From Spinellus fusiger (Eukaryota; Mucoromycota; Mucoromycetes; Mucorales; Phycomycetaceae): a DNA stretch of 64,000 nucleotides. The stretch covers positions 62,001 to 126,000 of the forward strand of contig JALLLS010000049.1 of assembly GCA_025094145.1 (NCBI GenBank), written 5' to 3'. Below the pieces are notes generated by a model. That model was given only the letters and a program-made list of their open reading frames with translations, was not told the origin of the DNA and did not search any database. Shown piece by piece: positions 49,205 through 64,000 of this stretch. Every line of letters starts with the position of its first letter. The stretch's first letter is position 1. Both the position numbers and the translations under genes were made by a program.

Positions 49205-50805
49205 CTTGAACCAGGAAAGTTTATCGGAGTTAAAACATTTCAATAGTGTAAAATAAAATGATTTTACCCGCTATGTTTATATCTAAATATCTTTAGGATA
49301 TAAAAAGAGTTAGACAAATGTCAACAGTTCAGTGAGATACAATGATAGTTTATATAAAATAAACCAAATAATATTTAAACAATCACTCAATATTTTACCA
49401 GTATTATGGTTATACTCTAGCGATAACTAAAGAAAAAATGTTTTATTTTTTATTTTATTTTCTAGCTTGATTCAGGAGTACCAGAAGATGAAGAGTGTTT
49501 ATGTCTTGATACATGTCTACAGAATCTTGTTAATTGGCCAGAAGTTTATATTTTACTTTCAATAATACGCCTTAAATGTATATGATAGTTAACTATACTA
49601 TATTTGCTTTGTTAAAAAATGATTGAAGATTTGAGTACATCTTGAGATTTTCCAAGTAAAGATAGCAAACTACCTTCACGGACTCTGTTTTCCTTGGCAT
49701 AATAAGAGCAAAATAATTCATTTACTTCTGCTCTAGAAGATAGATAGTATGAAAAATTGGCAATCATGACAGCTGAATCAGGGTAAAGAAATAAATATTT
49801 CCCATGCAATTGGATGTCTTCTGGTTTCAGACATTGTCTCAAGTGTATGAGCTTTCTGGACTCTATTTTTATAGCACACTAATGACCTGTGTATCTGAAA
49901 ATACGCCTATCTTCTCTTGTACTAATTTCATACATGAAAAACAACACATCTCTTCTTCATAGATCAATGGGTACACACTTTTCTACAGCTTTCTTAAGTT
50001 TCTTGTGCTAAAGTTTATCTATAGACTGTCATTCATCATCGCCAACATTAAGGGAACGTCTACCACTACTACTAATACTCTTCTTTCTGTGTTTCTTGAT
50101 TCTGTTTTACAGAGGAAATACCAACATCCTCTGTGTGGATCCAACCATAGCATTTTATAGACTTGAGATTGTCTTGGTCTTCTAGTACCTTTCAGGAAAT
50201 ATCTACATCTTCAGCCCAAGATGTGTGATTCTTCTGATCTAGTGACTGGAAGTAAGAGCTAGTGCCAGATGTCTTTATTGATGGAAGACATTTATTTCCT
50301 TATCACTATGGCCACTCTTTTTTCATATCTTTTTTTCTTTTTCTTGAGATAAGTGTGAGTGAACAATTCACCACTCTATTAGAGCCAAGAACACTTCTCT
50401 GTAGACATTCAGCTATACATAGTGCTCTAAATCAGCATTTATATCCCCATTTAACTCATGGATATATACTTTGTAAGACTGTATGTATGTATAAGAGGTG
50501 TGTTGACATTATATACAAAGTTATTCGATGTCTGTATAGATTTTTATTTTTATTTTTGTTATAAACAATGTTAAACACTATAAATATATCAAATTTTAGA
50601 CACTTAACGTGGTAGACTTAACCTTTTGATACAGCAAAGTGAGCTAATATGGATTGATTAGGCTTCCTTTTCTGTTGCAGGCCTTTAACATGAAATGAAA
50701 TGACAGGATTTCTTGTAGATGATAAAAATTTGATCTGAACCTTTCATATTTTTATACAATGTCAATTACATACACTATTTCCGGAAATTATTCGTTTAAT
50801 TTTTG
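49205..50805. other. Intergenic region
   Basis: A/T-rich spacer upstream of the G-patch gene. One minus-strand frame (49612-49842, including LRQCLKPEDIQLHGKYLFLY and further codons) looks coding-like but matches nothing known to me and has no start or splice context. Nothing else is supported. Confidence 0.4.
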
Positions 50806-51844
50806 AAAATAGTGTATTGACTTTGCAATTGAATGTTATAAAGAAGGCTATAAAAAGAATAAAATAAAATCAGAATCCTTTCAATATTACAAACTAGCTG
50901 TCCCTATGTTTCTCTTAACATAATATATTATTCTCAAGCTCACAGTAGAGAGTGCATAGCAATGTCTAAAGTGTGTTGATTATATAACTCACGAAATTAA
51001 TTCCAGTGGTTAATTTCCACAAAAGAAGACCGAATTTACATATAGTAAGAGTGCTATAGACATTTATTCATTGAATATCTATCACTTCTTCAACAAAAAC
51101 ATTATTTTAACTGGTCTTAACTGTGATGTTCAATAGAAACAAAATATTGTTTATAAGATTGTAGAAGAGTGAAGACTAAAGTGTAATGCATCAATAGAAT
51201 AAAGAGACGTTATTTGTTTTGATATTCCTCTCCTTTTGTTATTTTATATAGAAAACAATAACCTAACACTTAAATACTTGTTAATATGAGCATGACTGAG
51301 CAAGATAGTGTAATACTACTTATTGAACAAAATAAAAGAAGAAAGTGATAGACACTACCAAAGGCTATTATATATATATGTATATATATATATAAGGTAG
51401 ATAGTGTCTTTATATGAGCTATGGCTTATTCTAATGTACAAGACACTCATTTTATTGTTATTAGGCAAGTAAAGTATCTTTTCAAGTCAGTCCCAAATGG
51501 TCTTTTCTTTTACAAGGTCAATGGTGTCTAGGGTGTATTCCCAAGTATAGTTATCTTTCCTCCTAGGATAAATAATCATACTTTTAATATTTATAGTCTA
51601 TTGATATTATATTGATTCTCCTAGGCATTAAACATATTAATAGATGTTGATATCTATAGTATTATAATAAACAATACAGTTTGCAAATAATACAACTTGA
51701 TAGTGAAGTATTCTACGAAAAGAAATATGAATTTGAGTACCTTCTGATCTTCAATATTTAAACTCCAAGGGTTAAGGGAAATGAAATAGATTCCTTAAAT
51801 GGAAGATATTATCCCCGCTTTGAAACCAGAAAACCTTAGGTGTA
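50806..51844 (-). mobile_element. Internally deleted copy of the CMC/Plavaka-like element
   Basis: The left half (about 50806-51160) follows the transposase 3' region of the element at 1581-5719: TTGACTTTGCAATTGAA, then a worn version of the 1880-2080 coding end. The right half (about 51165-51844) follows 4920-5719, including GATAGACACTACCAA, CAAGTCAGTC, a GGTGTATTC block and the terminal CTTAGGTGTA. About 2.9 kb of transposase sequence is missing between them. The outermost left end is not clear. Orientation is the same as the 1581-5719 element. Confidence 0.72.
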
Positions 51845-52184
51845 TAGTGAGACATATTATTGTTATTGTTATACTATGAACAGATCTTTGAAATGGAAAA
51901 GAATATTCTCACCACCCTTTGGTATAAAGATGATCAATATCAATTGTATTTATATAAATTATAGACTGTATTAAACAAATGAGTAATCTCTAGCTCATTA
52001 ATAGAGCATAGAGCCGCAGTCTTTTTTTTTATATACTCATGTAGTTATTTTTTTTAAAATAATAATAATAATCAAACAGACACACTATCTCTGATTCAAT
52101 ATGATATCCATTGACTCATTTATTATCATTAATATTCTCTAATTTAGAATTTTAATATATTAAGTCTAGCCTTTAAAATTACTA
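51845..52184. other. Short spacer between two related elements
   Basis: About 340 bp of A/T-rich DNA with ATT and AAT runs. No feature is visible. Confidence 0.5.
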
Positions 52185-52899
52185 CACACCAGGAGATTTT
52201 TCTGGCTTTTAGGCGGTGATATCTCCTTCCTTTTACGTCTAAAAATCTCTTGCCTTTTATGGACCTGTGTTTAAAATCAAAAGAGTTACAAGTATCCAAA
52301 TAATTGTTTCCTTTTGTAGTATACCTCAATATCAAATTGTATTATCAAAATATAGTGTTTATGAATAAAATTGTTTATTGTAATAGTATAGATAATACTA
52401 TATTATGACTATAGCCACTGCCCAAGTGCATTCCCTCATAGCAATAGAATCCACAACCTAAAAACCCAGTTCTTTGTTCTTGGAAGATAGATAACTATGC
52501 TCAGTAGTACACCCTAGAGACCCTAGATAGTACAGAAGACCACCTAAGACTGACTTGAGAAGAGTCTTAACTTGCCTAATAATAATACATTGAGTGTCTT
52601 GTGGAATACAATGAGCACAAGCCCAGATGAAGACACTGCCTACCTTTTTATCTCAAGAATACCCTCTAGTGGTGTCTACAACTTCTTTCTATTGTTTTTC
52701 TTTGTTAATAATGGCACATTACCTTGATTAGTTATGCTCATCTTGACAAGTACTTGGGCGTTAAGTTGTATGTGCAGTGTGAAAAATAACAAGATAATAA
52801 CAAGAACAAAGAATAAAAAATATTCTTATTTTGGTGAGGTAACAGTCCCATGCAAAAAATGAGTAGACGGCAAATCAATTTTCTATTTTTATTTTACAG

Positions 52900-53330
52900 T
52901 TTATTCAAACAATGAAAACCAGCCAACTCTTAGCCAAGAACATGAAGATAGCCCTATCAAAAGAAGAGAGCATGCTATATTTATTAGAGGTCAAATCACA
53001 GGACAATGGAAAAGATGTACTAATTATCAAGAGATTGCTGAAAATGTCGACATCCTAAAGAGTACAATAGACAAGAGTGTCCTATTGTATAAAAACAAAG
53101 GCACATTTCAACTCAAAATGCATACAGGAAGACCTGAAAAAGTGTCATCTACTTCAAAACTGGCTATCATTTTGTCTATTCGCAGAAACTCTATACAAAT
53201 AATTGCATATGATTTGAGAAATATGAATGATGTAAAAACAAGGTTGTTTGGTCTGACGAATCCTGTTTTACAGTTGTGTACAATAATAAAGGGACTAGAG
53301 TGATTAAAAATAAAGACTCTGTTACAAAAC
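52900..53330 (+). pseudogene. Tc1/mariner transposase fragment nested in the Fanzor element
   Basis: The helix-turn-helix region reads ITGQWKRCTNYQEIAENVD, then LYKNKGTFQLKMHTGRPEK, the usual Tc1 hook with GRPxK. After a deletion and frame change, VWSDESCFTVVYNNKGTRVI follows with the first catalytic Asp, ending at a stop near 53330. The remaining acid blocks are missing or unreadable. The fragment lies upstream of the Fanzor gene and may be a nested insertion. Confidence 0.75.
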
Positions 53331-53655
53331 ACTGAGCAATATCTTTATAATAAAAATGTAGACAATCAATTAAAGAACAACTATTCCAAATCCCGTGTTA
53401 TTCCATGAACCTTTTATTATGAACATCTTTGACTATAGATGTACCTTTATTCTTCAAAATAAAATAAAAAGAATTCTGTCAACTCATTGTATGGGACTGT
53501 ATATGTGCATAGAAAACCCATGGGATTCACAGTTTCCATTGATAGATATACAAGTTTTATGCTTTAGCACAACTTCTTGGTTTTCAAATCATGGATTGAA
53601 TCATATTACGGATTGAATCAATGGCATGTGGAAACCAATTATAAAACAGAAATAG

Positions 53656-53664
53656 TATAAAAAG
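53656..53664 (+). promoter_or_regulatory. Candidate TATA box of the Fanzor gene
   Basis: TATAAAAAG lies 34-42 bp upstream of the ATG at 53698, the first ATG before the Fanzor frame. Position and sequence fit a TATA box; no test is possible here. Confidence 0.4.
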
Positions 53665-53697
53665 AAAAGGTCAACTCGTCTTTATTTTATTTTCTTC

Positions 53698-55848
53698 ATG
53701 GAACCTGCTCTAAAGATGATAGCAGTGAAAAGCTCAATCACTGGTATTGGATGAAAACCGCAGTATCTTTTTGCCGCTCAAGACACTTGTATCTATTGTC
53801 CATATTCTTGTAACGCATACATTCGCTTTTATAAAGTACATATTCATTCAAGAATTGGAAAATAACCCTGCCTTTGCTCTGGAGGATTTTGCCAATGTTG
53901 ATTTTTACAGTGAGGTCTTTTTGTCGCTTCTTCAGAGTTACAAGCCAAATAGACAAGCAAATTATTCAAAGTCAAGAACCAACCGAGAACTTATCAACAG
54001 CCATCGAGACATGTACTTTCAACACAGTCTATATGAGCCAGTCAGTTTAAAGTATGCCTTTCAAATAGCCATGTAGGAAGCAAGGAAAATAAACACAGCG
54101 TACCTCAATGGTGTCTCATTACACTTTAGAAACAAGCTGTGCATGTTATTAAACATACTTTTGAAAAAGAATGAACGAATAAAGACGGTAAAGGAAGAAA
54201 TGAAGAAAAAGGGCAGCACAGAGACGGAAGTATCAGCTGCAGTAAAGGATATTGTTGAACAATGCAGTAAAATCAAAACAGCCATTTCGTCTGGAAAAAT
54301 CGACAATCTACCAAAAGAATTCCTCTCTACTCATGATATTGATATGATTCATGATATCTTTAGCTCTTATCCCATGAACTACCCATTTTCCAAAGACTCT
54401 GTTTACTATGACTGCAAAGCAAACACCCCAAAGCATGTGAAGGCTTATTATAAGCTATCAAGCATGTGTGAAGTCCTTCAAGACAAGCCTCTCAACTGTT
54501 TTCCGCTGAGAAGAACATTCATACCATCTTATATGACAATAGATACGCGTATATTGAACACCCATCTATTGAAAAGACCTATTATCAGCCATTTGGACAA
54601 AGATAGAGTGTGGGGGGCTGTTATTGATACCACAACAAAAGCAATGAAGCCGCAGGGTGAAAGAAATGCAATGAAGTTTAGGGGAATGGTGATGACTGAC
54701 GGTGTTGGTGTATCTGTGTTGAAACAAAACCATGATACAAAAAAGGTGGCGGTGGAAGAATCAAGAAAGAAACAAAGGAACTTGATGAATTCCAATACAT
54801 TGAAGATTTGGGGAAAAAAGAATTGGCAGCTAGTATCGGCAAGTGTGTGTTGATTGACCCTGGTCGTCGTGATATACTTTATTGCATGCATGAAGATAGC
54901 ACTTTAGAGAACAAAAGAACATACCGATACACTAGCAATCAAAGTGCTATTGAAAACAAGTTGAGAAATTTCAGGAAGCTCCGTGAGAACTTGAAGCCTG
55001 ATGAAGTGAAAGCAGCTGAATTATCCATGTCAGGACATACATCTTCAACAGTCAATTGTGAAAGGTTTGCAAGATACCTCGAGGAAAGAGCCAGAGTTAC
55101 CCCAGTGTTGCATAACTATTATTTAAATGAAGATACTCCTGCTGTGGAAAACCGGAATGCCAATGGTTTACTCCCATTTCGTAAAATGAAGCTTTCAAGC
55201 TTTATTAATCAGCAACAATCAGACAAACGGCTAGCTAGAAATCTTCGAAGAAAGTTTGGCGATGATGCTGTAATGGTGATTGGCAATTGGTCTGTAGGAA
55301 ACACAAAGTTCCATGAACCAGTGAGAGGTGTTGGAATAAGAAGAATATTGAAGAAAGAAGGGTTCAAGGTGTTCCTTATTGATGAGTTCAAAACATCTAT
55401 TTTTTGTCCTTCTTGTAAGAACGGTGAGCTTGAGAAATTCAAGAAAGTACAAAACCCAAGACCCTTCAGAAGAGAGAAGAGCCCCACAGTGACATGTCAT
55501 GGTCTTTTAAGGTAAAAATATTCTTTTTTTTTCTATAAAAGTCAAAGAAAAGGCTAATAGGTTTATTATTTTTTATTTTTATTTAGGTGCAAAAACCAAC
55601 AATGTTTGAAGATCATGACCAAAACTGCTGGAGTTTCTGATGAGATAATTTCTCAACGCTTTTGGAATCGGGACATGGCAGCAACATTGAACTTTTGTCA
55701 TGTTTTTTTTGGACTACGAGAGGAAGGCAAGCGACCCAAGCGCTTTTGTCGATCCAAGAAAGTACAGTCTGTTGGTACCAAAAGAAAGGAGTCACCCTTA
55801 GCTAGTAGTAGTCGATCCACCAAAACATCAAAAAAGAATCCGGTGTAG
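53698..55848 (+). pseudogene. Fanzor: eukaryotic TnpB-like RNA-guided endonuclease (damaged copy)
   Basis: Fanzor proteins are eukaryotic relatives of transposon TnpB and Cas12 that cut DNA guided by an element-encoded RNA. The RuvC centre is readable: Asp-I in VLIDPGRRD (54856), Glu-II in LIDEFKTS (55384) and Asp-III in RFWNRDMAAT (55672). Between II and III lies the zinc-finger region CPSC (55405-55416) ... CHGLLRCKNQQC. A 75-nt intron (55512-55586) splits it. The N-terminal recognition region is recognisable (HTFAFIKYIFIQELE; SLLQSYKPNRQANYS). Damage: in-frame TAG at 54074-54076; a one-base frame change at the A6 run 54739-54744; a possible frame break near 53750, because ATG 53698 opens another frame that ends in TGA. 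Without these the protein would be about 680-690 residues. The family call is firm. Confidence 0.9.
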
Positions 55849-56098
55849 TTATCGCTGTACTATATCAAGATACAAATGTCTTTTTGAACCATACTACATT
55901 TCTATACTATAATTTCCCTAAGGATATACTAATACTTTATGAAGATAGTGTAGCTATTGCTAGGATAGGCAGACAGAGTTTGAAATAGTCCATTTAGACA
56001 GCGAAAATACCCTTTTAAAACACATCAGCCAATCATAAGAATATTGCGATTTTATTGTCCGTGTATTTACTTTTATATCCCAAAAATCTTTAGGTGTG
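55849..56098 (+). other. Candidate guide-RNA (omega/fRNA) region
   Basis: In characterised Fanzor and TnpB systems the guide RNA overlaps or follows the 3' end of the nuclease gene and ends at the transposon end. Here 250 bp lie between the Fanzor stop and the right terminus, of which the last 80 bp are the conserved element end. No promoter or fold was proved. The call is positional inference only. Confidence 0.3.
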
Positions 56099-56279
56099 TA
56101 TTATAGCTAATACTACAGCCACACCCAATTGAATTGAATACTTTTGAAAATAAATATTAAGACAAAATATATAAGACATGTTCAATATTAAATAAAACAC
56201 TACACATTTGATCTAGAAGCTTCAAAATTAAACTCAACAAAGATAAACATCTTTAATGATTGAAAATAATAATAATAAT

Positions 56280-57044
56280 AATATAGTTAATATTTTGTAT
56301 AGTCTTCTTTGGCATCAATGACTGACTAGCATCTATCTGTCCGTCATACTTTGAATTTATTGCTATGCAAGTTCAATACCAACCCTCTTCCACTCTTCTC
56401 CAAGTAGAGCCTTCAAACCTTCTACATTAGTAATAGATACCTTTATTTCTTCAATTCGTATTTCCAAAGCCCACTAGACATGTTCAATTGGGTTCAAGTC
56501 AAGACATTGTGTGTGATAGTAATCAAAGCCTCGAATCTAATGCGTCTTTCTTCACTATCTAGCATAGGCCCCAATATGACAGCTAGCACACTTGCTCAGT
56601 CAATTCATTTCTCTTTTTATTCTAAAGTCAAGGCCAGAGCGTGCTTTACATAAAAGGATCCAAACACTAACTGATTACAGTAGTTAATAAGGGTGTTTCT
56701 ACATACATCAACTTAAATCTTCAACATTTCCAATTTCAACTGATTATATGGGGCAAATGGACCCTTTCTAATGACCTTTTCCAAGTGTCTGAGGTCCTTC
56801 TCACTGGCTTTTTATGTTTTAAATGACTCCTTAAACGTAATCGTGACCCACGTTCTTTGATGTTTCTAATAATATTTTGAACTATAGACCTTTTCATTTC
56901 AACTACACTTGTAATGACAGTCAATTTTAATCCAGTCTTCAACAGGTAACAAATGCCCTGTAGCTTTTTATTTTCTTCTTTATTATATTCTCCACGAGTA
57001 TGAGTTGCTAAAAATGTATATGACATGTTGTGTTGGTCTAACAC
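56280..57044 (-). pseudogene. Tc1/mariner transposase, decayed
   Basis: Read on the minus strand, the start includes a helix-turn-helix part (SVVEMKRSIVQNIIRNIKER) and a basic hook (KHKKPVRRTSDTW). This is followed by PYNQLKLEML. After a gap come YYHTQCLDLNPIEHVWWALE (last acid block, with one indel), the helix GLKALLGEEWKRVGIEL, and SMTDR near the end. Several stops interrupt it, and the first and second catalytic blocks are not found. It sits between the Fanzor element and the third MITE. Confidence 0.78.
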
Positions 57045-57151
57045 TATTTGGAAAGAAAAAGAGTTTTATGCAAAAATAATAGTATTGTTTTATGAGGTTT
57101 TTGGTAATTATTAAATTCAATTGGGTGTGGATGTATTTATTCAAGGATTGA

Positions 57152-57950
57152 TACAGTTCAAAGTATTTTTAATTTTAGGTGTAAATGCTATTTGCGCATT
57201 GAGCATATTAGCCACTTTATCATAGCTTTTGAACAATTAAGATATACATATAAACACTATAAATACCCAAATGAGGGAAGAATAAATTGAAGAAAAAAGA
57301 AACAGAAGGACAGGCAAATATAAAACCTCAAATGAGGGGGAAAAATAATGAAAAATCAGAAATGTATAGAAATGATAATTATGAATAGACATCCAAAAAG
57401 GCCATAATGTCAGCAAAGAAACCAGGATACCAAAAAAAAAGATAACTATCATCCTATGGTAATCCGAAAACCAACGAGGGATACTTAGAGCAACTCGGAC
57501 AATCCTGAGAACACAACTACAGCAACTACACTTGCAGCTTCTGGCTTTTCTGAACGGGTTATGAATGGGTGGTAGAGAAGTCCTTGCACTCTATGATAGT
57601 GTTGGTATTCCTACTCAACACAACCATCAGCAGCCTCAATGAGTAAGCTACCAGATGATGGCTCTATTTAGGGTACATTGTTGCTCTCTAATTTGGCTCA
57701 AGCATTGTCACACCCCGTCTACCCACCATTGCCTTTGAGAATCTTGTGGAGTCAAGCCCAAACTAATGTCTATTCATTGTCATTTCTATACATTTCTCAT
57801 TTTTCATTATTTTTCCCCCTCATTTGAGTATTTAGTGTTTATATGTATATCTTGATTATTCAAAAGGATCTCATAAGGTGACTATTAGGCTCAATGCGCA
57901 AATAGCATTTACACCTAAAATAATAATAAAATAATATACTCTGCACTGTA
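57152..57950 (-). mobile_element. MITE, copy 3 (diverged)
   Basis: This copy aligns over its whole length with the MITEs at 31889-32623 and 33736-34469, in the orientation of the latter. It begins TACAGTTCAAAGTATTTTT and ends CTCTGCACTGTA. An extra 50-60 bp near 57270-57330 makes it about 800 bp. It is more diverged than the other two are from each other, so it is an older insertion. Confidence 0.85.
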
Positions 57951-58215
57951 GTTTTTGTTATACAAATAAATAGACACAGACAAACAAAGTAATCCAACTC
58001 AAAAGAATGAATATTTACGACAGATCGTATTTTGGCCAGTTTAACTTTTATAGTGCATTGCCACACAAGTAGATCATTTAGGCTGTTAGGGCAGCCCTTT
58101 CTTCAACGCAATAGTCTAGTTACAATGAAGCTCATTTTCTCTCTAATTCATCTCTATTAAAGAAGTGCATTTAAATTTTGTTTTACTCATATTGTTATTT
58201 ACAGAGAGTAGCCGG
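57951..58215. other. Short spacer before the SNF2-type gene
   Basis: About 265 bp of spacer next to the 3' end of the chromatin remodeller. Nothing specific was seen. Confidence 0.4.
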
Positions 58216-63609
<5,394 letters not shown>

Positions 63610-64000
63610 TGGCCCATGTGGCTGTACGCTACTCATGCAAATAGAGATGTTCAGCACAGACTTGGCTGAGTATCGATGAGGCGCGAGAGAAAGGTGGTGT
63701 GTGCTTGAGAATCGTCCTGAGGAAAAAGATGGTCAATGTGAGTACAACAGCTACATCAAGAAAACAAGAGTAGGCGCAAATAATGAAATAGTAGCAAGCA
63801 TGAAAAATATGATTCATGAAAAATGCTCAAGCAGAAGGAAGAAGAACAGCAGGAACAGACACTCAAGAGCACCGACCTTGTTTTTTTACCACAAGAGATA
63901 AAAGAACAGGAAGGAGGAGGAAATGGCATAACCCTCCTATTCACGTGATTTTACGTCTACGTCATATATGACGTATCCCTCGAGGCTTATTCACTGACTC
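63610..64000. promoter_or_regulatory. Upstream region of the SNF2-type gene with palindromic motifs
   Basis: The gene's leader and promoter should be here. TCACGTGA (63941-63948, an E-box palindrome) and an 18-bp perfect palindrome TACGTCATATATGACGTA (63958-63975) lie near the window end. The latter has two TGACGTA half sites like those bound by bZIP ATF/CREB factors. An A/G-rich open frame on the plus strand (63823 onward) might be the start of a divergent gene, but it is too short to call. Confidence 0.4.

Larger units (their letters stand above)
52185..56098 (+). mobile_element. Fanzor-bearing derivative of the CMC/Plavaka-like transposon
   Basis: Both ends match the element at 1581-5719 in reverse orientation. 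The left 660 bp (52185-52845) is the reverse complement of about 4930-5719: CACACCAGGAGATTTTT, CCTTTTATGG, the CAAGTCAGTCTTAGGTGGTC block and TAGACACCACTAGAGG. The right end (about 56020-56098) is the reverse complement of about 1581-1660: CCAATCATAAGAA, then ATTTTATT, TTTTATATCCCAAAAATCT and GGTGTG. TA flanks both ends. The interior holds no transposase of this family. It holds a Tc1 pseudogene (about 52900-53330) and a Fanzor gene (53698-55848) oriented as the transposase is in the full element. It would need a transposase in trans to move. Confidence 0.78.

Overview
This window is nuclear DNA from a filamentous fungus, most likely a Mucoromycota species (Mucorales-like). The evidence is short GT-AG introns of about 40-150 nt in nearly every gene, AT-rich spacers full of A/T microsatellites, many decayed Tc1/mariner copies of the kind common in Mucorales, and gene families typical of early-diverging fungi. 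The exact species cannot be told from the sequence.

Layout. 1-6.1 kb is a transposon nest. A 4.1-kb element (1581-5719) with a fungal CMC/Plavaka-like transposase pseudogene lies between two Tc1 remnants. 8.3-18.7 kb is a compact housekeeping island: a FYVE-like/SAP/RING ubiquitin ligase, pterin-4a-carbinolamine dehydratase, splicing factor SF3B5, a NOPCHAP1-like snoRNP assembly factor, exosome subunit RRP45, the mitochondrial branched-chain E2 acyltransferase, and a Mediator MED25-like protein. 20.7-28.6 kb holds a divergent pair: a P5B-type ATPase and the SAGA subunit Sgf73. 28.6-43.8 kb is mostly gene-free: hairpin-forming inverted repeats, a hexamer satellite, two 735-bp MITEs flanking a broken gene with triplicated helix-turn-helix modules, and Tc1 debris. 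A GATA-factor gene (43.9-45.0 kb) and a G-patch gene (48.6-49.2 kb) follow. 50.8-58.0 kb is a second transposon nest. 58.2-63.6 kb is a SWI/SNF-RSC type ATPase. All intron-exon models were built by hand; each multi-exon gene called CDS gives a total length divisible by three, except Sgf73, whose fifth exon is ambiguous.

The most notable system is at 52.2-56.1 kb. A Fanzor gene (eukaryotic TnpB/Cas12-like RNA-guided endonuclease) has all three RuvC acidic residues and the zinc-finger region still readable. It sits inside terminal sequences that match both ends of the transposase-bearing element at 1581-5719. Fanzor occupies the place and orientation of the transposase, so it appears to be cargo of a non-autonomous derivative of that family. 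The copy is damaged by an in-frame TAG, a one-base frame change at an A6 run that also forms a canonical -1 slippery heptamer, and an unclear 5' end. A third, internally deleted family member lies next to it (50806-51844).

The housekeeping genes are mainly nuclear gene-expression machinery: Mediator, SAGA, SWI/SNF, spliceosome, exosome and snoRNP assembly. They show no sign of forming one pathway.
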